A stretch of DNA of 64,000 nt from JBCCSZ01 sp039821145 (lineage in GTDB: Bacteria; Bacteroidota; Bacteroidia; Chitinophagales; Saprospiraceae), in NCBI GenBank assembly GCA_039821145.1, contig JBCBOS010000027.1:1-64000 (forward strand). The letters are read 5' to 3'. The notes under the pieces were generated by a model. It was not told the origin of the DNA, did not search any database, and saw nothing but the letters and a program-made list of their open reading frames with translations. The stretch's first letter is position 1, and each line of letters opens with the position of its first letter. Both the position numbers and the translations under genes were made by a program. Positions 8,608-17,498 of this stretch are shown here, in pieces.

Positions 8608-11600
8608 CTAAAAAGTAGCCCGCAGCTGCGCCCTACCCACATGTACAACCCTCGCAATGCCCGTCTTTCGGCCTTCGTAGGTGATGTTCATTTGTAGGTT
8701 TTTGCCCAGTTGGCGATCCAGCGATAGGTTCCATAGGTAGTTTTGTCCGTCCTTCAGACCCTCCAACATGGCAAACTCTATGGGCGTACTTCGCTGGCCG
8801 TCAAAGTCGATGCTGACCAGTGACAAATTGAGCCGAATGGAGGTTTTGGACGATTGATTGTAGGTCATCTCCAGATTGAAATCGTGCTGGGTCGAGGATT
8901 CTCCGCCTCCCCCTTCGAGGACGTTTTCCTGCTGCCCAAATTTGTAGCCCACGATCAGTCGGAAGTTGCGTTTTGGCAGGAAGGTAAATTGGGGCTCGAT
9001 TTGGTAGTTGTCCAACAGGTAGTCGCGGTTGTTGAAAAATTCGGAATCGTTGAAGTTGCGGTTGCGGCGCAAAAAGAGCTGGCTGCTGATGGTCTTGTTC
9101 AGATTCCAGCGGAGGCGAAAGAATTGCTCGGCCAGCCGCCTGCTTTCATAGCCCGTGGTGAGCACCGTCCTGTTGCGATTGTCAAACATGCCCAATTGGA
9201 TGTCGTAGACTGGGTTGGAGCGGTTGAAAAACAGGGTGTTGGCAATGCGCGAGTTGACGGCGACCAAGGAGCTGTCGGCAATGTCCAGTTGGAAGGGATT
9301 CCACTGTGCCACTCCATCTCCTTCTCGGGTTTTGCGGTTGATGAGCAGGGTCGATTGGGTGGCAAATTTGCTCAAAAACTTCAACATGCCTTTCTTTTTG
9401 TACCACAGCTTGCGAGGCGATATGCGCAGACTTTGGTTGAATTGGACATTGTTGGTTCGGATGAATTCATTGGTCACCGTACTCACCCGGATGTAGTCGG
9501 CGATGTCTTGAAAAGGCGCGATTTCCATTTCGTTGGGCTGGATCAGGCCGTCGTTGTTGTTGAGCGAGTCCAGCCAAATGTGGGTGCCTTCCCCCGGATT
9601 GACTCTCAGGTAGGTGATTTGCAAGCGCGGTTCCTGACCCGACCCCAGTTCGTAGCTCGTATTGGAGCGAATGCTGCCCTTGAGTAGTTGCAGGCCGTAG
9701 TCAGTGCGCCCCAAAAAGGTTTCCTGTGGGTCTTGGGTGGTCAATTCTTCATCGTCGATGCGAAGGCGGCGGTAGGTCAGATTCCACTTGAGTTGGGAGT
9801 TGCGTTTGCGATTCCAATGTCCATTGAGGTTGAATTCATCGGCAGTGGTGGAGGACTCAAAGGCGGTGGCCAGCGGTGCATAATCGAAGCGTTGGGTGTA
9901 GTTGACGGCAAAGCCAAAGCGTTCTTTTTCCGGACTTTTCAAATACAGCCGATACAGATCGTAGTAAAAACTGCTGGCACTCAAGCTGTCCGAGCCATCC
10001 TGATAGCGGGCGTTGTGTTCGCGTTCCCCATAGGCACCCACCCGCCAGTTGTCCAGCTTCTCAAAGGTCTTCGAAATGTCGATCCGAGGCCGAAAAAAGC
10101 GACTTCTCTCCATGCTCGATTCCGAGGCCAAATAACTCCCCTGCGCATCCAACTGAAAGCCGCCTCCCTGCAGGCGAATCCGCCCGTCGTGCTTGAATCC
10201 CGTGTACAAATCTGCCCGGAGAAAGGTGTTGAGGTCGTAGGAAATGCTGGCAGTCGTCCCCTTGTCCAGGCTCAGCCCCGCCCGGATCAATTGCTCGGTG
10301 GCCGCCGAATCGGCCCGGATGGTGTTGAGCCCCAAGTTCCAGTCGCGGGTAAATTCCGCCGGGCGATAGGGGTTGAGGGCGTTGAAATTTTCGGCCACAT
10401 ATTCATAGTCCAGCCGACTGTTGAGGGCCCATTGCTTCTTTTCCTTGCCCAACATCTTGCGGTTGCGCAGCTTGCTGAAGAGGGCCAGCCCCAGGTTGTC
10501 GCCATCGTCTACTTCCGAAAATCGGTTGAGGTCGGTATTGCTCAGAGCAACTTCTGTCTGTATTTGGGTGTATTTGGACAATTGGTACTCCCAGCCCAGG
10601 CTGTACATCTGCTGTCGGTTGGGGGCAATGAGTTTTTGCCCGGTCTCGAAATTGCCCTGTGCCTGCCCTGTGCTGTCGGGCGCCACCCAGCGAAATACCC
10701 GTCCATTGGCGGGAATGCCGTTGTCGATGATGTAATTGCCATTGCCAGGGCCCACTTCCAAAAAACTGCCGTTGTAGCGCGCCTGCTCCGGGTCTGTGGA
10801 ATAGACCAGCACCCTGTCGTTGATCCAGCCATTGCCCTCGACAAAATAGGTGGTATCGGCCAGTCGGTACAGCACCCGAAACTCGCTGAATTCCTCCACC
10901 GTATCGATGCCGCTGCCAAAGGCCTGATCGAGTTGGTCGCCACTGTTGCGCAAGACGGCCTGGTCCAGGGAATCCAGCTCCTGAATGCCGCCGCTGTTTT
11001 TGCCGTCTTGTTCCGAGTAGAGGTTGAAATACAGTCGCATCTTATCGGTCTTGTATTCGGTATTGAATGCGTACAGGGAGCGCAAAAACTGCTGGGTGTT
11101 GTATTCAAATTCCACAATGATTCGGCTGTCCTTGGTGATGAGCCGCCGATTGGTGAAGGTGACCTCGGCCTGGTTGTAGTCGATGATGTACTCTTCCTCC
11201 AAGCCCCTTTTGAGCAAGATCCCATCGATGTACACCTTTTCTGTCCCCGCCAGTACAATGATGAATCGCTCGCCCTCTCGCCCCTCCAGTCGATAGGGGC
11301 CTTGATTGCCTTCGATGGCCGTGATGACATTGCGCGCAAATTTTCCCCTGGCCACCGCCCCGCTGATGGTGGTGCTCAGCTCGCCCTTTCCCAGCTCTTT
11401 TTGGTTGCTGTAGGTGGCGCCCTGCAGTTTTTTGTAGTAGTTCATAAAGTAGCTGTTGGGCCGGGCCAGCTCGTAATCTCCTGCAGTAAAGGTGTTTTTG
11501 TCCTTTTTGAGTTGGATGAAAATCTTGTCGAATTCCTGGATCTGTTGGGTATTGCCTTCGGGTTGTAGGGGAATGTTTTGGTCGGTAATGGCGGCGAGGA

Positions 11601-12129
11601 CTTCCACATCATCGCCCAATTTGCCAGCCAGTTGCAGGTTGAAACTGGAATTGAGGACCAGGTTTTGGCGGTTGCCGAAGGAGATGCCGCGGGAAAAACT
11701 GCCGTTGTAGTCCAAACCCTTGAAATCGATCAGCCCACCAGAATTTTCATAGGGATTGTATTCAAAGCCAATGTAATTGCCCTCGGCATCGGATTGGATC
11801 AGGCTGGTATCAATGCGCTGGTGGTTCTTTTCCAGGTCAAAAGGCAGCACCCGGTAGCGGATGTCCACCACTAGGGGCGGTTGCTGGATCAGGCTGCTGT
11901 CCCATTGGAGAGATTTGCCTTGAAGTCGGTACAAGCTGGTGTCGGCCACCTGTCCATCGGGCAAAAAAACGGTGAGGGAGCTGGGGAGGATGCTGAGGCT
12001 GTCGAGGGCTTCGGTGGATTGGGAAATGGACAGAGAGCGGAAGCGCCAGTTGGATAGTCCGGCGTCCTGGGCGTTACTTTGAAAAGCGATCAGAAAGAGC
12101 AGTATGACGGGTAGAAATCGTACCATCAA
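8608..12129 (-). CDS. Very large outer-membrane beta-barrel protein, conserved in Bacteroidota, function unknown
   Basis: 1173 residues with a signal peptide (MMVRFLPVILLFLIAFQSNA). The N-terminal third has RGISFGNRQNLVLNSSFNLQL, GKLGDDVEVLAAITDQNIPL and PEGNTQQIQEFDKIFIQL, wording shared with SprA-like giant surface proteins. A middle part has short beta modules (VYIDGILLKRG, NYIIDNGIPANGRVFRW). The last 500 residues alternate aromatic and polar residues, as expected for a large outer-membrane barrel, and end with an aromatic (ATF). It is much shorter than SprA itself, the T9SS translocon, so I do not assign that name. It follows no operon partner: the TonB-C/TPR gene is divergent. Either of the first two ATG codons could be the start. 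Confidence 0.7.
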   Translation of the reverse strand: MMVRFLPVILLFLIAFQSNAQDAGLSNWRFRSLSISQSTEALDSLSILPSSLTVFLPDGQVADTSLYRLQGKSLQWDSSLIQQPPLVVDIRYRVLPFDLEKNHQRIDTSLIQSDAEGNYIGFEYNPYENSGGLIDFKGLDYNGSFSRGISFGNRQNLVLNSSFNLQLAGKLGDDVEVLAAITDQNIPLQPEGNTQQIQEFDKIFIQLKKDKNTFTAGDYELARPNSYFMNYYKKLQGATYSNQKELGKGELSTTISGAVARGKFARNVITAIEGNQGPYRLEGREGERFIIVLAGTEKVYIDGILLKRGLEEEYIIDYNQAEVTFTNRRLITKDSRIIVEFEYNTQQFLRSLYAFNTEYKTDKMRLYFNLYSEQDGKNSGGIQELDSLDQAVLRNSGDQLDQAFGSGIDTVEEFSEFRVLYRLADTTYFVEGNGWINDRVLVYSTDPEQARYNGSFLEVGPGNGNYIIDNGIPANGRVFRWVAPDSTGQAQGNFETGQKLIAPNRQQMYSLGWEYQLSKYTQIQTEVALSNTDLNRFSEVDDGDNLGLALFSKLRNRKMLGKEKKQWALNSRLDYEYVAENFNALNPYRPAEFTRDWNLGLNTIRADSAATEQLIRAGLSLDKGTTASISYDLNTFLRADLYTGFKHDGRIRLQGGGFQLDAQGSYLASESSMERSRFFRPRIDISKTFEKLDNWRVGAYGEREHNARYQDGSDSLSASSFYYDLYRLYLKSPEKERFGFAVNYTQRFDYAPLATAFESSTTADEFNLNGHWNRKRNSQLKWNLTYRRLRIDDEELTTQDPQETFLGRTDYGLQLLKGSIRSNTSYELGSGQEPRLQITYLRVNPGEGTHIWLDSLNNNDGLIQPNEMEIAPFQDIADYIRVSTVTNEFIRTNNVQFNQSLRISPRKLWYKKKGMLKFLSKFATQSTLLINRKTREGDGVAQWNPFQLDIADSSLVAVNSRIANTLFFNRSNPVYDIQLGMFDNRNRTVLTTGYESRRLAEQFFRLRWNLNKTISSQLFLRRNRNFNDSEFFNNRDYLLDNYQIEPQFTFLPKRNFRLIVGYKFGQQENVLEGGGGESSTQHDFNLEMTYNQSSKTSIRLNLSLVSIDFDGQRSTPIEFAMLEGLKDGQNYLWNLSLDRQLGKNLQMNITYEGRKTGIARVVHVGRAQLRATF

Positions 12130-12454
12130 GTGTTTAACGTAAAAATCTCATCTTTTTCATACGCGGAAGGTACGGAATAGATGCAAATGGTCGGCTACGA
12201 GCGCAAGGAGAGAAGTGGGGATTTGTCGGCAGAACAGAAGGGGAGGGCCACATTTTCTGTCCTTGGTGCGTTATTCAGTTGGACAATTTTGAGCCAGAAA
12301 GATGCTCACTCGCTGCGAATGGGCTTTGCCTCACGGATGGGCATTCCAAGTCGAGAGATTCCCCCGGACTGCTTGCTCAAATGATTTTGTATTTCAGAGT
12401 ATTGAATATTTTCGCTTTATTTTCCGAATTTTGCTTTTCTGTAGATTCAAACAA
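12130..12454. other. Divergent intergenic region
   Basis: This 325-bp stretch separates the divergent barrel gene and the TonB-C/TPR gene. I see no ORF of protein-like composition. It becomes AT-rich in its last 80 bp, where a candidate plus-strand promoter lies. Confidence 0.5.
12402..12433 (+). promoter_or_regulatory. Candidate promoter of the TonB-C/TPR gene
   Basis: TTG at 12402 and GAATTTTG at 12426-12433, spaced by 21 nt, approximate the Bacteroidota TTG / TAnnTTTG promoter with one mismatch in the -7 box. It lies 22 bp before the ATG at 12455. Confidence 0.4.
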
Positions 12455-13657
12455 ATGACAATGAGAGAATTATTCCTGACCCTGTGCTGCTTGTTTTCCC
12501 TCCACTTCTGCCTGCTGGCTCAAACGGCAGACAGCCTGGCAGTAGACACCAGTGAGGTGTACAAGATCACAGACGAGCCTGCCTATTTTCCCGCCTGTGT
12601 TGAATTGCCGGGGGGGAAGAGTGAAAAACTAGAATGTACCAACAAGCAGGTATTGGCCTTTATGTACAAATACCTTCAGTACCCTCTGCAAGCCTTGAAA
12701 GACAGCCTGGAAGGACAGGTGGTGGTGCGCTTTGTGGTGGAGAAAGACGGAAAGATCAGCAATCCGGATGTCTTGCGCGACATTGGCGGAGGATGTGGGG
12801 AAGAGGTGGTCCGCGTGATCAATGGCCTCAACAGCCTGCCCAAGCCCTGGGTGGCTGCCAAAGTGAAGGGAGAGGCGGTGCGCTCTTACTTTACGGTCCC
12901 GGTTCGCTTCAAATTGCCCAAATACGAGGAGCCTGAGTTCACAGTAGATGGTCGTGACACCATCTGGCTGAAATTTGATACGCCATCTACTTTCCAACCG
13001 GGGGAAGATGCCCTGCAGAGCTACGTAGGCGAAAACCTTCGCTACCCGGAAGAGGGCGTGGCCAAATGTGTCATCGGCGAAATGGACGTTCAGTTTCTGG
13101 TGCAGCCCAATGGCAAGGCCAAGTTGGTGGAGTTGTTGGACTACTCCGGCATCGGACTGGATTACTGGTACGAGGCAGTTGCTTTGGTCCACAGCATGCA
13201 CGACAAGTGGACAGTAGCCCAATACAAAGGCCGTCCCGTGGCCACTGCACAAAACCTGCGCCTGACCTTTGCACCGCCGACCCAAGGCTGCCAGCAGCGG
13301 GTGGAAGAATACAAACTGGCGCAAACCAATTCCAACGAAGCCATCAACAAATTTGAGGCGGGCGAAACCGACGAGGCCATCAAGATGTGGAACAACGCCA
13401 TCGGCCTGTTTCCCAACAATTCCGAATGGTTGTCCTATCGCGGCCAGGCTTTCATGAACGGTGGACAGCTGGGATTGGCCTGCCAAGACTTGACCAAGGC
13501 CCAACAAATCCTTCAGGTGTTTTGGTACAAAGACATCCTGGGCCTCATCTGCAAACCGTCTGCTGAAGCAGGAGCACAGCAGCCAGCCTTGCAACAGGGC
13601 ATCGACAGCAGTGAGGAGGAAGCCCTCAAGGAAGAGGGAGGAGAAGACGGACAATAA
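12455..13657 (+). CDS. Secreted protein with two TonB C-terminal-like domains and TPR
   Basis: About 400 residues. The start at 12455 (or 12461) precedes a signal peptide (MRELFLTLCCLFSLHFCLLAQ); the open frame upstream to 12302 is not coding in character. Two TonB_C-like units follow: the first has YPLQALKDSLEGQVVVRFVVEKDGKI with IGGGCGEEVVRVI and PVRFKL, the second YPEEGVAKCVIGEMDVQFLV with YSGIGLDYWYEA. A TPR-like segment near residues 295-360 (NEAINKFEAGETDEAIKMW) ends the protein. There is no N-terminal membrane anchor as in true TonB, so it is probably periplasmic or surface-located, not an energy transducer. A FAH-family gene follows after 25 bp on the same strand. Confidence 0.75.
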   Translation: MTMRELFLTLCCLFSLHFCLLAQTADSLAVDTSEVYKITDEPAYFPACVELPGGKSEKLECTNKQVLAFMYKYLQYPLQALKDSLEGQVVVRFVVEKDGKISNPDVLRDIGGGCGEEVVRVINGLNSLPKPWVAAKVKGEAVRSYFTVPVRFKLPKYEEPEFTVDGRDTIWLKFDTPSTFQPGEDALQSYVGENLRYPEEGVAKCVIGEMDVQFLVQPNGKAKLVELLDYSGIGLDYWYEAVALVHSMHDKWTVAQYKGRPVATAQNLRLTFAPPTQGCQQRVEEYKLAQTNSNEAINKFEAGETDEAIKMWNNAIGLFPNNSEWLSYRGQAFMNGGQLGLACQDLTKAQQILQVFWYKDILGLICKPSAEAGAQQPALQQGIDSSEEEALKEEGGEDGQ

Positions 13658-13682
13658 AATCAGCCACACAACCAAGCCATAG

Positions 13683-14294
13683 ATGAAAATCATCTGCATC
13701 GGTCGCAACTACGTCGACCACGCCAAAGAACTCAACAATCCCGTGCCTTCCCAGCCGTTGGTCTTCATGAAGCCCTCATCGGCCCTGCTGGTCAATGACA
13801 AACCCTTTTACCATCCCGAGTTTTCTCAGGACATTCACTACGAGGTAGAAGTGGTGTTGAAGATTGGCAAAAACGGGCGGCATGTCCAGGAGGAGTTTGC
13901 CCACAAATATGTCGAACAAATTGGCTTGGGCATCGACTTTACAGCCCGCGACATCCAAGCGCGTTGCAAAGCCAAAGGGCATCCCTGGGAAATCGCCAAG
14001 GGCTTCGACGGCTCGGCAGTGCTCAGCCCATTCATCCCCATTGCCGACATTCCCGATCGGACAGCCATCCGCTTTCAGTTGCACAAAAACGGGGAGCTGG
14101 TTCAAGACGGCAATACCAAGGACCTCATCTTTTCTTTCGACCACATCATCACCTACGTGTCTCAATACTTCAAGCTTAATATGGGAGACCTCATTTACAC
14201 GGGAACCCCCGCTGGGGTAGGGCCCATCCAGATTGGCGATCTGTTGGAGGGCCATTTGGAAGGTCGAAAAATGTTCAGCTGCGAAATTCGCTGA
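13683..14294 (+). CDS. Fumarylacetoacetate hydrolase (FAH) family protein
   Basis: 203 residues, the length of the small FAHD1-type members. Motifs: ICIGRNYVDHAKEL at the start, PLVFMKPSSALL, HYEVEVVLKIG with the metal-binding E-x-E, GIDFTARDIQ, KGFDGSAVLSP and YTGTPAGVGP near the end. The family cleaves or decarboxylates beta-diketo acids such as acylpyruvates or oxaloacetate with Mg or Mn in the active site, in the cytoplasm. The exact substrate cannot be read from the sequence. It probably shares a transcript with the TonB-C/TPR gene 25 bp upstream, though the functions are unrelated. Confidence 0.88.
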   Translation: MKIICIGRNYVDHAKELNNPVPSQPLVFMKPSSALLVNDKPFYHPEFSQDIHYEVEVVLKIGKNGRHVQEEFAHKYVEQIGLGIDFTARDIQARCKAKGHPWEIAKGFDGSAVLSPFIPIADIPDRTAIRFQLHKNGELVQDGNTKDLIFSFDHIITYVSQYFKLNMGDLIYTGTPAGVGPIQIGDLLEGHLEGRKMFSCEIR

Positions 14295-14301
14295 TGCCAT
14301 C

Positions 14302-14343
14302 GGCAAACAGGGACAACGAACTTGGTGCCTGTCCCTGTTTGCC
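14302..14343. terminator. Strong hairpin between convergent genes
   Basis: GGCAAACAGGGACA and TGTCCCTGTTTGCC form a perfect 14-bp stem with a 14-nt loop, between the convergent FAH and dienelactone-hydrolase genes. A T-run is lacking on both sides, so it is a terminator-like or RNA-stabilising hairpin. Confidence 0.6.
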
Positions 14344-14351
14344 CATGTGCT

Positions 14352-15215
14352 CTATTGGAAGATGGCTTTCAGAAAAACGCTCATGTTGTCCCAAGACTCC
14401 TTGTCTGCTTGCTCATTGTAGGCCAAGGGCAACTCAAATTTCTTCCCATTTTCATCTGCATCCGGATTGGTGAAAGAGTGGGTGGCACCCTCGTAGGCGT
14501 TGAAGGTCATGCTGACTCCTCCCTCATCCATCAACTTTCTGAACTGCTCCACCTTTTCGGCGGGAATGAAGGGATCATCGGCACCGTGGCAAACGAGCAT
14601 GTTGGCCTTGACCTGCGAGCCGTCCACAGATTCAGGAGTGGGCAAGCTGCCGTGAAAACTGACCACAGCATCGAGATCAGCCCCCTGTAGAGCCATATTG
14701 AGAACCACGCCACCACCAAAGCAATAGCCAATGGCACCGATCTTTTCGGGGTCTGTGCGCGGATCTTGCTTGAGGGTTTCCATGGCTTTGTCAAAGCGCG
14801 CCCTGGCTTCCTCCATATTGCTCATGACCATGCCAGCAAACTTGCCCGCATCATCCGGGTGAGCGGCCGTTTTGCCATCGCCATACATATCTACCGCCAG
14901 TGCCACATAGCCCATTTCGGCCAGCATGTCCGCCCGCTTGCGTGCATAGTCGTTGTGTCCCCACCATTCATGTACCACCAGAATGCCTGGGCGGCGTTCG
15001 CTGGTGGAATCGTTGTAGGCGATGTAGCCCTTCATGGTCAGGCTGTCTTTGGTGTAAGAAATTTCCCGACCTTTTACTCTTGATTCGCTTTGTTCGGGAG
15101 TGGCGGTTTCTTCGCTCGTTGCATCCTGTTGTTCGTTGGCCGTGGAGTCGCCCGATTGGCAGGCCCATAGACAGCTGCAGAAGAAAAAGATCGCTAGATA
15201 ATGAATTGTGCGCAT
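14352..15215 (-). CDS. Dienelactone hydrolase family lipoprotein
   Basis: 287 residues. The N-terminus is a lipoprotein signal with lipobox LWAC (Cys19), followed by a Ser/Thr/Glu-rich linker. From residue 50 an alpha/beta-hydrolase of the dienelactone hydrolase family follows: VVHEWWGHNDYARKRAD carries the conserved Glu; GYCFGGGVVL the nucleophilic Cys; the acid is in CHGADDPFIP; and the histidine in EGATHSFTNP. The family hydrolyses dienelactone or related esters; secreted lipid-anchored members are common in Bacteroidota and their substrates are mostly unknown. It is probably anchored in a membrane facing the periplasm. It stands alone, convergent with the FAH-family gene. Confidence 0.9.
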   Translation of the reverse strand: MRTIHYLAIFFFCSCLWACQSGDSTANEQQDATSEETATPEQSESRVKGREISYTKDSLTMKGYIAYNDSTSERRPGILVVHEWWGHNDYARKRADMLAEMGYVALAVDMYGDGKTAAHPDDAGKFAGMVMSNMEEARARFDKAMETLKQDPRTDPEKIGAIGYCFGGGVVLNMALQGADLDAVVSFHGSLPTPESVDGSQVKANMLVCHGADDPFIPAEKVEQFRKLMDEGGVSMTFNAYEGATHSFTNPDADENGKKFELPLAYNEQADKESWDNMSVFLKAIFQ

Positions 15216-15391
15216 GATGATTGTTTTTTGTTTTTGCCAAAGAATCTGTTCAGATTTTGTTTACAGGTCGAAAATAGTCAATTTTTTAATTAGGCAAGCC
15301 TTATTTGCTGGTCCAGGGCGATGGACGATGGGCCTGCCCAATGCAAGCCAGGGGATGTGGAGCTCGGACAAAAGACTTTGCCTGGGATATA

Positions 15392-15423
15392 TTGACAAAA
15401 TTCTCAAACAATTTCTACCTTTG
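15392..15423 (+). promoter_or_regulatory. Promoter of metK
   Basis: TTG at 15392 and a perfect TACCTTTG at 15416-15423, spaced by 21 nt, match the Bacteroidota consensus. Transcription would start near 15430, giving a leader of about 75 nt. In the leader, GAGCATG (15435) and CATGCTC (15460) can pair as a 7-bp hairpin. I do not recognise a known SAM riboswitch class in it. Confidence 0.7.
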
Positions 15424-15506
15424 CAGCGAATTCGGAGCATGGTCAGAACGAACTTGAAACATGCTCTTCAAAGAAGACGTTAACACATCACATAAAAAAC
15501 TGCAGA

Positions 15507-16766
15507 ATGCCATATCTCTTTACTTCGGAATCTGTGTCCGAAGGCCATCCCGACAAAGTAGCCGATCAAATTTCTGACGCCATCCTAGATGCCTTTCTCA
15601 CGCAAGACCCCAACTCCAAAGTCGCTTGTGAAACACTGGTGACCACAGGCCTTGCCGTCGTATCCGGAGAGGTGCGCTCCAAAGCGTATGTAGATGTACA
15701 GACCACTGTCCGCGATGTCATCAAGCGCATCGGTTACACTCGCTCTGAGTACCAATTCGACGCCGATTCCTGCGGGGTCATTTCTGCCATTCACGAACAA
15801 TCTGCTGACATTGCACAAGGAGTCGACGTTGGCAAAAAAGCCGAAGACCAAGGAGCTGGTGACCAAGGGATGATGTTTGGGTACGCGACCAACGAAACCG
15901 ACAACTACATGCCCCTGGGTCTGAGCTTGTCTCATATGATTTTGGAAGAATTGGCCGATTTGCGCCGCGAGGGAAAGAAAATGAAGTATCTGCGCCCCGA
16001 CTCCAAATCTCAGGTGACCATCGAATACTCTGACGATCACAAACCTGTGAGCATCGATACCATTGTCGTATCCACCCAGCACGATGATTTCGACGAGGAG
16101 CCCAAAATGCTGGCAAAAATCAAAACGGACATTGAGAAGGTCTTGGTTCCTCGATTGAAAAAGCGCTTGCCTGCACACATCCGCAAACTCTTCAATGGCA
16201 AATACCGACTGCTGGTCAACCCCACTGGAAAGTTCGTCATCGGTGGGCCTCATGGCGATACTGGGCTGACAGGCCGCAAAATCATCGTCGATACTTATGG
16301 TGGCAAGGGAGCACACGGGGGAGGAGCCTTCTCTGGAAAAGACAGCTCCAAAGTAGACCGCTCTGCAGCCTACGCCACTCGTCACATCGCCAAGAATGTG
16401 GTAGCGGCCGGATTGGCGGATCAATGCCTGGTCCAGGTAGCCTATGCCATCGGGGTAGCCGACCCGGTTGGTCTGTATGTCAATACCTATGGTTCTTCCA
16501 AGATTGAAGGCTTGAGCGACGGAGAGATTGCTGCGAAGTTGTCCGAATTGTTCGATCTGCGTCCTGCTGCCATTGTGAAGCGCTTGGGACTGAAGAACCC
16601 GATCTTTACCGAAACAGCTGCCTATGGCCACATGGGCCGCGAACCCGGCAAGAAAAAGGTCAAAATTGGTGTCAATGGCAAGGGCCGCACCAAGACTGTC
16701 GAGACCTTCACCTGGGAAAAGCTCGACATGGTCAGTAAAATCAAGCGCGCTTTCAAGATCAAATAA
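15507..16766 (+). CDS. metK: S-adenosylmethionine synthetase
   Basis: 419 residues, slightly longer than the E. coli enzyme (384). It makes S-adenosylmethionine from methionine and ATP with Mg and K, in the cytoplasm, and supplies methylation and polyamine routes. Seen motifs: SESVSEGHPDKVADQISDA at the N-terminus, GAGDQGMMFGYATNET with the methionine/ATP loop, IGGPHGDTGLTGRK, and GGGAFSGKDSSKVDRSAAY. The C-terminus is basic (KIKRAFKIK). It has a clear own promoter and a terminator-like hairpin, so it is monocistronic. Confidence 0.98.
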   Translation: MPYLFTSESVSEGHPDKVADQISDAILDAFLTQDPNSKVACETLVTTGLAVVSGEVRSKAYVDVQTTVRDVIKRIGYTRSEYQFDADSCGVISAIHEQSADIAQGVDVGKKAEDQGAGDQGMMFGYATNETDNYMPLGLSLSHMILEELADLRREGKKMKYLRPDSKSQVTIEYSDDHKPVSIDTIVVSTQHDDFDEEPKMLAKIKTDIEKVLVPRLKKRLPAHIRKLFNGKYRLLVNPTGKFVIGGPHGDTGLTGRKIIVDTYGGKGAHGGGAFSGKDSSKVDRSAAYATRHIAKNVVAAGLADQCLVQVAYAIGVADPVGLYVNTYGSSKIEGLSDGEIAAKLSELFDLRPAAIVKRLGLKNPIFTETAAYGHMGREPGKKKVKIGVNGKGRTKTVETFTWEKLDMVSKIKRAFKIK

Positions 16767-16808
16767 ATTGCTACTATAGCAAGCCAGTGGTCGCTTTTGA
16801 TCACTGAA

Positions 16809-16843
16809 AAGCCCCTGGCATCATCCTTGGACGCCAGGGGCTT
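16809..16843. terminator. Bidirectional terminator between metK and the dockerin-like gene
   Basis: AAGCCCCTGGC and GCCAGGGGCTT form a perfect 11-bp stem between convergent genes. On the minus strand it is followed by TTCA, on the plus strand by GGTGTTT, so T-runs are short but the stem is strong. Confidence 0.7.
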
Positions 16844-16863
16844 GGTGTTTACATTCTGCTATT

Positions 16864-17490
16864 TTATTGTATGCGTACGCTGAAGTCCACATCCCCTTCC
16901 TTGAGGCCGATGAAATTGAGCAGAAGATCGCTGCGCAAAGCCTGTAAAGCGGCTTGGGACAGGGAAGGACGGCTGAAATCGAACTTTCCTCTGTTGGCAG
17001 TATCCATCGTGCTGATGAAGCGCCAGTGGTTGTTGGGATCGGGAGAGGAAGAAGGGATTTCCATGATTAGTTGTGACAAGGTAACCAGGTCAAGTGTCGT
17101 CAGGGAATTGTCCTTCCGAAGGTCTGCAGCCATCAGTTGCAAATAGCTTGGTGGAGGGACATTCAAGATGAACTGTCGCAGCAAAAGAGCATCCCGATCG
17201 TCGATGCCACTGAAAGGGGAGTCATCGTTTTTGGCCAGGCGAATGTGGTAGTCTTGGGCGGGCGGTAGCTTGGCAATTTGGTAAAAGCCTTGGTTGTCCG
17301 TTTGGGTAGAATCCAGAAACAGACTGTCTTGCGAATGGAGGTACACCCGCACATTGGGCAGGGCTTCTCCTTTGACAGTTTTGATGAATCCGGATACTTG
17401 TAAGGACTGCTGACAAGGGGTTTGGGCTTGCAATGTGCATTGGACTCCAAAGAGGAGCAGGACGAAAAATGAAAAGTGCATGTATTTCAT
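16864..17490 (-). CDS. Secreted protein with carboxypeptidase-regulatory-like and dockerin-like domains
   Basis: 208 residues with a signal peptide (MHFSFFVLLLFGVQCTLQAQ). Residues about 30-95 resemble a carboxypeptidase regulatory-like beta-sandwich (VSGFIKTVKGEALPNVRVYLH ... DNQGFYQIAKLPP). Residues about 95-150 look like a pair of dockerin-type loops (SGIDDRDALLLRQFIL and AADLRKDNSLTTLDLVTLSQLI). No sorting domain is visible, so the export route past the periplasm is unclear. Its start lies 8 bp after the stop of the larger cohesin/dockerin-like gene, which indicates an operon and suggests that the two products may bind each other, an inference only. Confidence 0.7.
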   Translation of the reverse strand: MKYMHFSFFVLLLFGVQCTLQAQTPCQQSLQVSGFIKTVKGEALPNVRVYLHSQDSLFLDSTQTDNQGFYQIAKLPPAQDYHIRLAKNDDSPFSGIDDRDALLLRQFILNVPPPSYLQLMAADLRKDNSLTTLDLVTLSQLIMEIPSSSPDPNNHWRFISTMDTANRGKFDFSRPSLSQAALQALRSDLLLNFIGLKEGDVDFSVRIQ

Positions 17491-17498
17491 AGCAGGGA

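Noticed and set aside
8608..12129. Naming the giant barrel protein SprA
   Set aside because: SprA is about twice as long; only part of the N-terminal wording is similar, so I keep it as an unnamed outer-membrane protein.
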